Below are positions 1 to 4,849 of a DNA stretch of 5,121 nucleotides, one piece after another. Each line of letters opens with the position of its first letter. Position 1 is the first letter of the stretch. The stretch comes from Sulfolobus sp. SCGC AB-777_G06. Lineage in GTDB: Archaea; Thermoproteota; Thermoprotei_A; Sulfolobales; Sulfolobaceae. The stretch lies in assembly GCA_003086555.1 (NCBI GenBank), contig QEFN01000056.1, forward strand, positions 1-5,121, read 5' to 3'. The position numbers and the translations under genes were made by a program. The notes under the pieces are model-generated. The model saw nothing but the letters and a program-made list of their open reading frames with translations, was not told the origin of the DNA and searched no databases.

Positions 1-306
1 GGAATGGACTATAACATATTTCTCGTAGCCAGAATTCACGAGGAGTTAGAAAAGGGAAAGGACATGGCCGACGCAATATCAACGTCTGTCGGGGCTTTAA
101 GGGTCACTATTGCTTTCTTAGGTTTGATCTTTGCAGGGACTTTAGGCTCACTTATGTTGGTTAACGCGTCTATACTTCAGGAATTGGGCTTTGCATTTGC
201 TGTAGCGGCGATCATGGAGACGACGTTATTGTGGGCTTATTTAGCTCCGTCGTTGCTGCTGATTTTGTACAAACGTTTCAAAATTAGGCCTAAACTCATT
301 GTTTAA
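1..306 (+). CDS. MMPL/RND-superfamily transporter, C-terminal fragment (5' end outside window)
   Basis: The first 101 codons visible are the C-terminus of an MMPL-type RND membrane transporter; the frame is open to the left edge, so most of the protein lies outside. The fragment opens with [12 protein letters not shown], the hallmark of MMPL transmembrane helix 10. In mycobacterial MmpL3 the equivalent Asp-Tyr pair belongs to the proton relay, and here it is D3-Y4 of the fragment. A charged cytoplasmic stretch (HEELEKGKD) follows. Two further hydrophobic segments come next, at about residues 33-53 and 60-92, and the protein ends in a basic tail (YKRFKIRPK). This matches TM10-TM12 of the family. 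Such proteins move lipids or other hydrophobic substrates using the proton gradient; the archaeal substrate cannot be read from this piece. The stop overlaps the end of the convergent methyltransferase gene by 11 bases. Confidence 0.85.
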   Translation, partial: GMDYNIFLVARIHEELEKGKDMADAISTSVGALRVTIAFLGLIFAGTLGSLMLVNASILQELGFAFAVAAIMETTLLWAYLAPSLLLILYKRFKIRPKLIV

Positions 307-904
307 CAGCCTCAACGCACACAAAAGAACCGGAATCTCCTTCCCTTATTTCGTCTATTTTTTCATCTTCATTAGGTGAGAAGAAAAGGGTAGATCTTAT
401 CGCCTTTATTTTCATCCCTTCCGAGGTAAACGCTTCGTAAAGCTCTCTTTTGCTCACGAAGTTAGCGTGAGAGTAATATTTATGTCCATTCTTTCCTAAT
501 GCTTCGTAGTACATTCCGAAAGGGGAATCTCTAGGTACGTAACATATGACAACCTTGTTCTTACTAACTCTTTTCGTTTCTTTCACTAGCTTCCTAGGGT
601 CTTCAACGAAACACACCGTAACAGAGGAGAAAACACAAGGAAAAGCGTTATCTCTAAAGGGTAATTGAAGAGCATCTCCCTGAACTCTATCTTCTTTTTC
701 TGGTGCGTTAATCAACATAAATGTTGAAATATCAAGCGAAATCATGTTCCCTTTAATCACCTCATGAAATATACCCGGCCCAGAGCCTACGTCTAGGCAG
801 TCTCTTAAGTTGAACGAGGATACAAGTCTCTTTTCACTCTCGTAACTTTTTTCATGGATTTTATACCACTTTGCATAGCCTTCAGGGTCATTGAATATTT
901 CCAT
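296..904 (-). CDS. class I SAM-dependent methyltransferase (Methyltransferase_11-like)
   Basis: This 202-residue protein has the order of motifs of a Rossmann-fold SAM methyltransferase. Motif I is [11 protein letters not shown] at residues 36-46, the glycine-rich SAM loop. The acidic end of strand 2 is D58 in ISLDIS, expected to bind the ribose hydroxyls. GDALQLPF lies at 77-84, and [17 protein letters not shown] (about 87-103) is the motif IV region typical of small-molecule methyltransferases of the Methyltransferase_11 group. The C-terminal third ([17 protein letters not shown], about 143-159) resembles the variable cap that selects the acceptor, so the substrate is not predictable. It has no membrane segment or signal peptide and is probably cytosolic. 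The ATG at 904 has no Shine-Dalgarno sequence but has a good TATA box 37-46 bases upstream, suggesting a short leader. It converges on the transporter gene, so shared function is not implied. Confidence 0.85.
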   Translation of the reverse strand: MEIFNDPEGYAKWYKIHEKSYESEKRLVSSFNLRDCLDVGSGPGIFHEVIKGNMISLDISTFMLINAPEKEDRVQGDALQLPFRDNAFPCVFSSVTVCFVEDPRKLVKETKRVSKNKVVICYVPRDSPFGMYYEALGKNGHKYYSHANFVSKRELYEAFTSEGMKIKAIRSTLFFSPNEDEKIDEIREGDSGSFVCVEAVKQ

Positions 905-940
905 TATTACGATTCTCGTTTCAAGGGTAATAAATTGCTG

Positions 941-950
941 TTTAAATATA
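941..950 (-). promoter_or_regulatory. TATA box of the methyltransferase gene
   Basis: On the minus strand the sequence reads TATATTTAAA, a strong archaeal TATA-box match. Transcription would be expected to start about 25-30 bases further on, near 915-920. That leaves a leader of roughly 10-15 bases before the ATG at 904. The leader has no clear Shine-Dalgarno sequence. This is inferred from pattern and spacing only. Confidence 0.6.
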
Positions 951-965
951 TGGAAAACTTCTCCG

Positions 966-981
966 GTAAAAATCTAATTTA
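966..981 (+). promoter_or_regulatory. probable BRE/TATA element of the ABC1 kinase gene
   Basis: The plus strand reads GTAAAAATCTAATTTA. Its A-rich left half could be the TFB recognition element, and TCTAATTTA a moderate TATA box centred about 27 bases before the GTG at 1004. That spacing fits a leaderless transcript starting at or next to the start codon. The TATA match is weaker than that of the divergent methyltransferase promoter in the same 99-base gap. Confidence 0.45.
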
Positions 982-1003
982 GTCCTTTCTCGGAATTTAT
1001 ATT

Positions 1004-2482
1004 GTGCTGAATACTATTAAGGTGGGACTTAAACTTTTACCTCACGTCTTACGATTAAGGGATTACCGTTTGAGGACTTTAAAGGGAGAGAAAGTAGATG
1101 AGGAGAAGATGTATAGAGATGCAGAGAAGTTTCTCAATGTTATCGTGTCTCTAGGACCAGTGTTTATAAAGTTCGGCCAAGTTTTGTCAGTGCACTCCGA
1201 TATATTACCAGAGCCCTACCTTAAAGTCCTTTCACGTCTGCAAGATGATGTACCTCCAGCACCTTGGGAAGAGGTGTTTAAGATTATTAAGGAGGACTTA
1301 GGTGAGAAATTAAAAGAGTTCGAGATCAATCCTGAACCAATATCTACTGCTAGTATTGGGCAGGTTTATTTGGCCAAGAGAAAAAGTGACGGTAAGACTG
1401 TAGTTATCAAGGTTAACAGACCTAGAATTAGGGAGGTTGCTGAAGAGGATATAAAGATCATGAGATCACTACTACCCTACACTAAGTTTTTAATGGACGA
1501 GTCTTTTTACGAGAGTTTAAGGGCTATAGTTAACGACTTCAGTAGGCGAATTTTTGAGGAGATGGACTTCACGAAAGAAGAGTACTACATGAAGAAAATA
1601 AGGGAGGAATTAGCCGATTTCCCAGACGTAACTATCCCCATCCCTTATTTTTCCACAAAGAGAGTACTTGTGATGGAATACATTAAGGGATATAAAGTAA
1701 CCTCTGAAGAAGCTAAGAAAATTGTAAAACCGTCGGAACTGGCTTACAGAATATTTAAGGTCTTCATGATAATGCTTCTTGAAAAAGAGTACTTCCACGC
1801 GGATCCCCATCCGGGCAATTTAGCTGTAGATGATCATGGAAATTTGATCATTTACGACTTCGGAATGGTAGGGAAAATGGATCACGAAACTAGGCTAAGG
1901 CTTTTGAGGGCTTACGTAGCCTTAATACGTCTCGACGGTATAGGACTTGTAAAAGTTTTAGAAGAACTGGGGGCAATTCAACCTGAGGCTGATAGAGAGG
2001 TCTTGGCTAAAGGTATAGAATTATTTCTGCAACAGTTTCAGGGAATTACGGCTGAGACCCTTGAAGTAGAGCAGTTTCTTGAGGCTGCAAATGAGGTTTT
2101 TTATAGATTTCCCTTAAAGTTACCCGAAAAACTTACACTTTATATAAGAATGACTTCAATTTTAGGAAGCACGTGCCTTCAGATAGATCCAGACTTTAAC
2201 TTCTTTCTTAACCTACAAAGACTGATAGAAGAGGAAGGTTTAGTCTTTGAGGCGATACTGAGCGACTTCAGGAATACAATCAATGCCGCAATACGTAAAT
2301 TCAGACTGTCCATACTGGAAAAACCTATCATAGTTCAAAATAAGAGAAATAGAACTTATGTGAAGGCGATTTCAATATCCTTAGTATTTGCAGGGTTAGT
2401 TTACTATTTGATCACCAAGGACTCTACGATATCACTACTCCTTGGATTACTTGCCCTAGTTTTAGCAATGACCCGCGACTGA
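1004..2482 (+). CDS. ABC1/UbiB/AarF-family atypical kinase, membrane-anchored
   Basis: This 492-residue protein carries the full motif set of the UbiB/ADCK family. The signature KxGQ is K56-Q59 in FIKFGQVLS. The loop that replaces the kinase glycine loop is STASIGQVY at 114-122 (in the family, A-rich and favouring ADP). The nucleotide-binding lysine is K136 in VVIKV, and the ExD motif is E186-M187-D188. The catalytic segment is HADPHPGN at 265-272, with metal-binding DFG at 285-287. Two hydrophobic helices close the protein (about 454-470 and 475-488), giving the tail anchor seen in UbiB proteins. Family members act in quinone or isoprenoid-lipid metabolism, often as ATPases rather than protein kinases. 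Sulfolobales make caldariellaquinone rather than ubiquinone, so that role is only a suggestion. GTG at 1004 is the only usual start, because an in-frame TAG lies at 980-982. No SD is visible, fitting leaderless translation. Confidence 0.92.
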   Translation: MLNTIKVGLKLLPHVLRLRDYRLRTLKGEKVDEEKMYRDAEKFLNVIVSLGPVFIKFGQVLSVHSDILPEPYLKVLSRLQDDVPPAPWEEVFKIIKEDLGEKLKEFEINPEPISTASIGQVYLAKRKSDGKTVVIKVNRPRIREVAEEDIKIMRSLLPYTKFLMDESFYESLRAIVNDFSRRIFEEMDFTKEEYYMKKIREELADFPDVTIPIPYFSTKRVLVMEYIKGYKVTSEEAKKIVKPSELAYRIFKVFMIMLLEKEYFHADPHPGNLAVDDHGNLIIYDFGMVGKMDHETRLRLLRAYVALIRLDGIGLVKVLEELGAIQPEADREVLAKGIELFLQQFQGITAETLEVEQFLEAANEVFYRFPLKLPEKLTLYIRMTSILGSTCLQIDPDFNFFLNLQRLIEEEGLVFEAILSDFRNTINAAIRKFRLSILEKPIIVQNKRNRTYVKAISISLVFAGLVYYLITKDSTISLLLGLLALVLAMTRD

Positions 2483-2506
2483 AAATTATGTCTGGTATAT
2501 ACTCTT

Positions 2507-2533
2507 ACTTACGCGGAAAGAATACGTAAAAGT
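2507..2533. repeat. weak inverted repeat between convergent genes
   Basis: In the 65-base gap between the kinase stop (2482) and the Hsp20 stop (2548), TTACG (2509-2513) and CGTAA (2525-2529) form a five-base inverted repeat around an 11-base loop. ACT and AGT could add pairs only across a bulge. It could be a minor hairpin at the shared 3' end, but it is short and no T-run follows it, so chance is quite possible. Confidence 0.2.
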
Positions 2534-2547
2534 TAAATCTTCACCTA

Positions 2548-2928
2548 TCATTCTATCTTAATACTGGCTGTACCAGCTATCGGTATCCTTATTGTAAGTA
2601 CACCGTTTTCATACTTTCCAGTTATCTGAGCGTCTTTAGCTGGAGTAACGGGTAGCTTAATCTCTTTTCTCACATACTTCGGTCTTTGAGTGACGTATTT
2701 TACTCCAGGCTCGCTTATGTCCCTCTCTGCTTCTATTATTAGTTCGTTTTGTCCCGTAATTCTTGCCTTAATTTTCTCCTTGCTAAATCCAGCAAGGTCG
2801 GCTACGACTACTAAATATCCTCCTTCCTCATACACGTCAACTGGTGGGTAGACTATTTCGAATACGCTTCTACTTAGCTCTTCTGCTCTCTTCCCCAACT
2901 CTTTTCCTATGAAATAGGCAAAACTCAT
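2548..2928 (-). CDS. hsp20: small heat-shock protein, Hsp20/alpha-crystallin family (StHsp14.0-like)
   Basis: An ATP-independent chaperone of 126 residues that forms large oligomers and holds unfolding proteins. Counting from the ATG at 2928, an N-terminal helix (GKELGKRAEELSRSVFE, about 8-24) leads into an alpha-crystallin domain from about PPVDVYEEGGYLVVVADLAG (28-47) to NGVLTIRIP (108-116). The latter contains the conserved GVL signature. The C-terminal I-x-I motif that docks dimers into the oligomer is IKI at 123-125, just before the final Glu. From memory the sequence is very close to S. tokodaii StHsp14.0. The open frame reaches back to a GTG at 2937, but that GTG sits inside a GAGGTGA Shine-Dalgarno sequence (2934-2940) placed five bases before the ATG at 2928. 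The ATG is therefore chosen and the product is three residues shorter than the longest frame. The long AT-rich upstream gap probably holds its control region. Confidence 0.95.
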   Translation of the reverse strand: MSFAYFIGKELGKRAEELSRSVFEIVYPPVDVYEEGGYLVVVADLAGFSKEKIKARITGQNELIIEAERDISEPGVKYVTQRPKYVRKEIKLPVTPAKDAQITGKYENGVLTIRIPIAGTASIKIE

Positions 2929-2933
2929 CTTCT

Positions 2934-2940
2934 TCACCTC
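2934..2940 (-). promoter_or_regulatory. Shine-Dalgarno sequence of hsp20, decides the start codon
   Basis: The minus strand reads GAGGTGA followed by five bases and ATG (2928). This is a full match to the anti-SD of crenarchaeal 16S rRNA (CACCUC near the 3' end). It overlaps the alternative GTG at 2937 and argues against that start. Confidence 0.75.
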
Positions 2941-2955
2941 TTACCTTTTCTCTTC

Positions 2956-2982
2956 ATTAAAATAGAAAGCAATTTGAATATC
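2956..2982 (-). promoter_or_regulatory. probable hsp20 promoter region
   Basis: Two TATA-like stretches lie upstream of hsp20 on the minus strand. One is CTATTTTAAT (2965-2956) and the other is the weaker GATATTCAAATT (2982-2971). The nearer one is the better match but would start transcription near 2934, removing most of the Shine-Dalgarno sequence. The farther one would leave a leader of roughly 20 bases that keeps it. Which is used cannot be decided from sequence. Confidence 0.35.
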
Positions 2983-3095
2983 ATGTACCATCTGAGTAGA
3001 CGTTCCATACAATCAATATCATTTTGGTGTTATTTATTCTTTTGTTTTGTAATTGCTTAAATCCTATCCTAGTTGAGTACACGATAAAATTTAAG

Positions 3096-3112
3096 GTCAT
3101 CATATAAATGAC
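3096..3112. repeat. inverted repeat around a TATA-like core (possible operator)
   Basis: GTCAT (3096-3100) and ATGAC (3108-3112) are perfect inverted five-base arms around CATATAA (3101-3107), which on the plus strand looks like a TATA element. A dimeric regulator bound here could block TBP access. An ATG at 3129 lies at leaderless distance from this element but opens only a seven-codon frame. Arms this short occur by chance in AT-rich DNA, so this is a weak call. Confidence 0.25.
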
Positions 3113-3177
3113 TTCAACTTGTGTTATTATGGTATTATCATATAAAATCTAAGACTCGTTAATACTTCCTATTTTCA

Positions 3178-3187
3178 TTTATAAATA
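3178..3187 (+). promoter_or_regulatory. TATA box of the 3213-3800 gene
   Basis: TTTATAAATA is a strong archaeal TATA box centred about 30 bases before the TTG at 3213. The predicted transcript start (about 3208-3212) falls just ahead of that codon, supporting a leaderless or nearly leaderless mRNA. A second TATA-like sequence at 3191-3200 (CGATATAAAT) would start inside the gene and is less likely to be used. Confidence 0.6.
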
Positions 3188-3212
3188 TTACGATATAAAT
3201 AAATTAATCGCC

Positions 3213-3800
3213 TTGATAACAATTACTCTAAGTTCGGATAAATTTACAGTACTCCACTTCTTACAAGAACACAAGAGGGTATTAAGGTCATTTAGAAATA
3301 TCACAATTACTAAAGATGAAAGAATTTTAATAAAAGGTAGGGAATATCATTTAATTAAAAAGGAAGTAACGCTGTTCGACGTAATTTATACACTTACAAG
3401 ACCCTCTATTCTCGGAAAGAATACTTTATTGTTTAGATTTTCAGTACTACCTAAGAACTCAGGGTGTACAATATCTGTGTCAACAAAACCCGAGAAGTTC
3501 GAAAACGAGATAGACGAAAAGAAATTCATGGAAGAATTCAGCATTTTTCAAACAGAAGTCTTGGCGGTGGCTAAACCAATCCTTACAATGTCTGTGCCTC
3601 GTGACAAAATACCAGAGATTATTGAATTAGCAATTAGTAGGAGTTTAGGTAATATAATACTCCTTTGGTTCTCCTCCAAAGACGATAAATACGTTAGAGT
3701 TAAGGTAAAGAACGGAGAACTAGTAGAAAAAATCGGGGACTTTGAAGATATCTCAACAGATCTGGTTAACGTTATTGTTAAACAATTGGCTGAAACTTAA
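3213..3800 (+). CDS. conserved-looking hypothetical protein, possible START/SRPBCC-like ligand-binding fold
   Basis: I do not firmly recognise this 195-residue protein. It has no signal peptide or membrane helix and should be cytosolic. The N-terminal two thirds alternate a short helix (KFTVLHFLQEHKRVLRSF, about 10-27) with strands such as NITITK, RILIKG, LLFRFSVLP and CTISVSTK. A helix with many charged residues follows (KKFMEEFSIFQTEVLAVAKPI, about 103-123). That helix-grip order recalls small START/SRPBCC-type proteins of Sulfolobales (DUF3211 is a candidate from memory, unverified). The C-terminal 65 residues start with PRDKIPEIIELAISRS and run helix, strand (IILLWFS), strand (YVRVKV), helix (STDLVNVIVKQLA). 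TTG at 3213 is the only usual start near the promoter, since the frame is closed by TAA at 3150-3152 with no ATG between. The stop lies one base from the end of the convergent surface-protein gene. Confidence 0.7.
   Translation: MITITLSSDKFTVLHFLQEHKRVLRSFRNITITKDERILIKGREYHLIKKEVTLFDVIYTLTRPSILGKNTLLFRFSVLPKNSGCTISVSTKPEKFENEIDEKKFMEEFSIFQTEVLAVAKPILTMSVPRDKIPEIIELAISRSLGNIILLWFSSKDDKYVRVKVKNGELVEKIGDFEDISTDLVNVIVKQLAET
3727..3732 (-). terminator. possible T-run terminator of the leftward cluster
   Basis: An A6 run on the plus strand gives T6 on the minus strand, 70 bases past the stop of the leftward surface-protein gene and inside the opposing gene. Archaeal termination often uses T-runs without a hairpin, but a single run of six is weak evidence. 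Confidence 0.2.
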
Positions 3801-3801
3801 T

Positions 3802-4155
3802 TCATTTTTTCCTTACGAAGATCAGTAATGCTCCTACAATAATTACAATAATTATACCTATGATAGCTATTTCAGGTGTTGATATACCGCTCGTAGAAGA
3901 GCTTGATGGCGGTGCGATCATTACGTTACTGACGCTACTATTTCCAAGTGCTGAACTGGTTTGTGATGAGCTTGTCTGAGTAGCTGAGGACTGTGTTGTT
4001 GACGCTTGTGGAGCCTGAGTTGAAGTTGTTGTACTCTGGGTAGTTGAGGATTGTGTTGTCGATGTTTGTGAAGAAGTGCTTGAAGTTGTTTGTGAATAAA
4101 CTATGAAATAGGTTGTGGTCGGATCGTCGTATACAACTACCGTGTTATTTACCAC
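3802..4155 (-). CDS. Ser/Thr/Gln-rich stalk protein with C-terminal membrane anchor (start uncertain, possibly incomplete)
   Basis: From the GTG at 4155 the product is 117 residues. A short beta-like start (VNNTVVVYDD..TTTYFIVYS, 2-21) is followed by a Ser/Thr/Gln stalk at about 22-90, with two near-copies of 20 residues. One membrane helix (EIAIIGIIIVIIVGALLIFV, 95-114) and a basic RKK tail complete it. This is the C-terminal design of Sulfolobales secreted or surface proteins, with stalk outside and RKK inside, and NNT and NSS are possible N-glycosylation sites. There is no signal peptide or distal functional domain. The frame stays open upstream to a TAG at 4210-4212, encoding sensible residues ([17 protein letters not shown]) but no ATG, GTG or TTG. 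It may be a small independent gene, the end of the zinc-ribbon gene after a +1 frameshift, or a remnant. Its stop is one base from that of the opposing gene. Confidence 0.55.
   Translation of the reverse strand: MVNNTVVVYDDPTTTYFIVYSQTTSSTSSQTSTTQSSTTQSTTTSTQAPQASTTQSSATQTSSSQTSSALGNSSVSNVMIAPPSSSSTSGISTPEIAIIGIIIVIIVGALLIFVRKK
3805..3814 (+). terminator. T-rich terminator of the 3213-3800 gene
   Basis: TTTTTTCCTT begins four bases after the TAA of the rightward gene. Archaeal RNA polymerase commonly stops at such T-runs without needing a hairpin. It lies within the last codons of the opposing surface-protein gene (Arg-Lys-Lys codons on the other strand), so coding constraint explains part of it. 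Confidence 0.4.
3981..4100. repeat. 60-base tandem duplication in the stalk-coding region
   Basis: Positions 3981-4040 and 4041-4100 align without gaps. The first 30 bases match at about 25 positions, and TGAAGTTGTT is identical in both (4021-4030 and 4081-4090). Bases 31-40 and the last ten of each unit have diverged. The unit encodes 20 residues, and the conserved core in protein is TSTTQSS versus ASTTQSS. The ten bases before the first unit also resemble the end of that unit, suggesting an older third copy. This is in-frame expansion of a low-complexity stalk. Confidence 0.7.
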
Positions 4156-4201
4156 GAAGTAATTAGATGAATTCAGCTCAATTACTTCTCCTGAAACTTC
4201 C

Positions 4202-4849
4202 TTATATAGCTAAGAGTGCGTAGCCTGAAATAGTCACCATATAAAAGTTTAAAATGAACATACCGAATAGATAACCTAACAAAAGAAGTAATGAAGAGAA
4301 TTGAACGATGTTGTCTTTAACGCTTAAATACAATTCCCTCAAAGCCGTAGAGACTATGACTCCACCGAAGGAGAATAAAAGTACTCCTACTAAGGAATTA
4401 GGAGACAAAAAGAATATTCCGACACTTCCTACCACTGCAGACCAATATAATTTATTTACCTTAATAAATGGAACTATAAGAAACACAGTCCCTATCACAT
4501 TAAAGACCGTATAAAGAATCTTCATATCTGGATAGAACAAGAAGAAAAGAGCTATAGCGAAAGACGTGATCACACTCCCTATCGAGAGCATAATATAGTC
4601 TGAACTTTTGAGGACTATCTTAGGTTTCTCCTCCTCTTTTAGCGGTTGTTGAACATCAGACACTGGAATCTGAAAGAGAGGATAATGACATTTTTCACAG
4701 AACATCACTCCTTCAGGGTTCTCATAACCGCATCTAGGGCATTTAGTAAGTTTTGGCGGAGTAAGTGGCAAGGGATAATGGCATTTTTCACAGAAGACTG
4801 CATTGTCTGAATTCTCATATCCACATCGAGGACACTTTTTCATAATCAC
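4202..4849 (-). CDS. double zinc-ribbon membrane protein, five predicted helices
   Basis: This 215-residue protein starts with two near-identical zinc ribbons, each C-x2-C-x10-C-x2-C (C6, C9, C20, C23 and C37, C40, C51, C54). Each repeats CPRCGYEN...FCEKCHYPL. An acidic-basic linker ([11 protein letters not shown]) leads to five hydrophobic segments at about 85-106, 111-129, 135-149, 152-169 and 183-205. Basic residues K130/K133 and R171/K178 sit in the two loops that are cytoplasmic if the N-terminus is inside. The ribbons are then cytosolic and the C-terminus external. Archaeal zinc ribbons of this kind usually bind proteins or act as structural sensors; the role here is unknown. The GTG at 4849 overlaps the TGA of the upstream gene (GTGA), suggesting translational coupling; the ATG at 4843 would remove two residues and is equally possible. 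The downstream stalk frame begins in the +1 frame over the stop. Confidence 0.8.
   Translation of the reverse strand: MIMKKCPRCGYENSDNAVFCEKCHYPLPLTPPKLTKCPRCGYENPEGVMFCEKCHYPLFQIPVSDVQQPLKEEEKPKIVLKSSDYIMLSIGSVITSFAIALFFLFYPDMKILYTVFNVIGTVFLIVPFIKVNKLYWSAVVGSVGIFFLSPNSLVGVLLFSFGGVIVSTALRELYLSVKDNIVQFSSLLLLLGYLFGMFILNFYMVTISGYALLAI
4203..4210 (-). promoter_or_regulatory. TATA-like element overlapping the zinc-ribbon gene stop
   Basis: The minus strand reads CTATATAA, covering the last codons and stop of the zinc-ribbon gene. If used as a TATA box, transcription would start near 4178-4182, giving the surface-protein GTG at 4155 its own leader of about 25 bases. No Shine-Dalgarno sequence precedes that GTG. 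The same letters are also codons, so this may be coincidence. Confidence 0.3.
4676..4834. repeat. intragenic duplication encoding the two zinc ribbons
   Basis: The segments 4676-4741 and 4769-4834 encode the two ribbons with a 93-base (31-residue) period. Seventeen of 22 residues are identical. The nucleotide match is strongest over GATAATG(A/G)CATTTTTCACAG at 4681-4700 and 4774-4793. The high nucleotide identity points to a recent duplication or ongoing homogenisation, rather than two ribbons of old separate origin. Confidence 0.75.

Larger units (their letters stand above)
2941..3212. other. AT-rich divergent intergenic region
   Basis: This is the longest stretch without a convincing gene. 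It separates the divergent hsp20 and 3213-3800 genes. It contains the hsp20 promoter on the minus strand and several TATA-like elements on the plus strand. The direct repeat ATCATATAAA occurs at 3099-3108 and 3137-3146, and the inverted repeat GTCAT-N7-ATGAC spans 3096-3112. A seven-codon ATG frame (MVLSYKI) lies at 3129-3152. No tRNA or credible C/D-box RNA was found. Confidence 0.6.

Noticed and set aside
1610..1810. 66-codon open frame on the minus strand inside the kinase gene
   Set aside because: It lies antisense to the conserved kinase core, and its product has no recognisable features; it is a shadow of the real gene.
2935..2937. GTG as the start of hsp20
   Set aside because: It falls within the Shine-Dalgarno sequence serving the ATG at 2928.
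3097..3103. ATGATGA C-box match on the minus strand of the intergenic region
   Set aside because: No CTGA D or D' box follows within the 50-60 bases expected for an archaeal C/D RNA.
2941..3212. CRISPR array, tRNA or insertion-sequence end in the AT-rich gap
   Set aside because: There are no regularly spaced repeats of the needed length, no cloverleaf or T-loop signature, and no terminal inverted repeats or transposase fragment.
3963..4018. C/D-box sRNA-like pattern on the plus strand: GTGATGA (3963), CTGA (3984), TTGTTGA (3996), CTGA (4015) with near-typical spacing
   Set aside because: It lies antisense to the Ser/Thr/Gln stalk, whose codons naturally give many TGA/TTG triplets on the other strand, and the flanks do not form the expected terminal stem.
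4308..4514. 68-codon open frame on the plus strand inside the zinc-ribbon gene
   Set aside because: It lies antisense to well-formed membrane helices, with no promoter or Shine-Dalgarno support.
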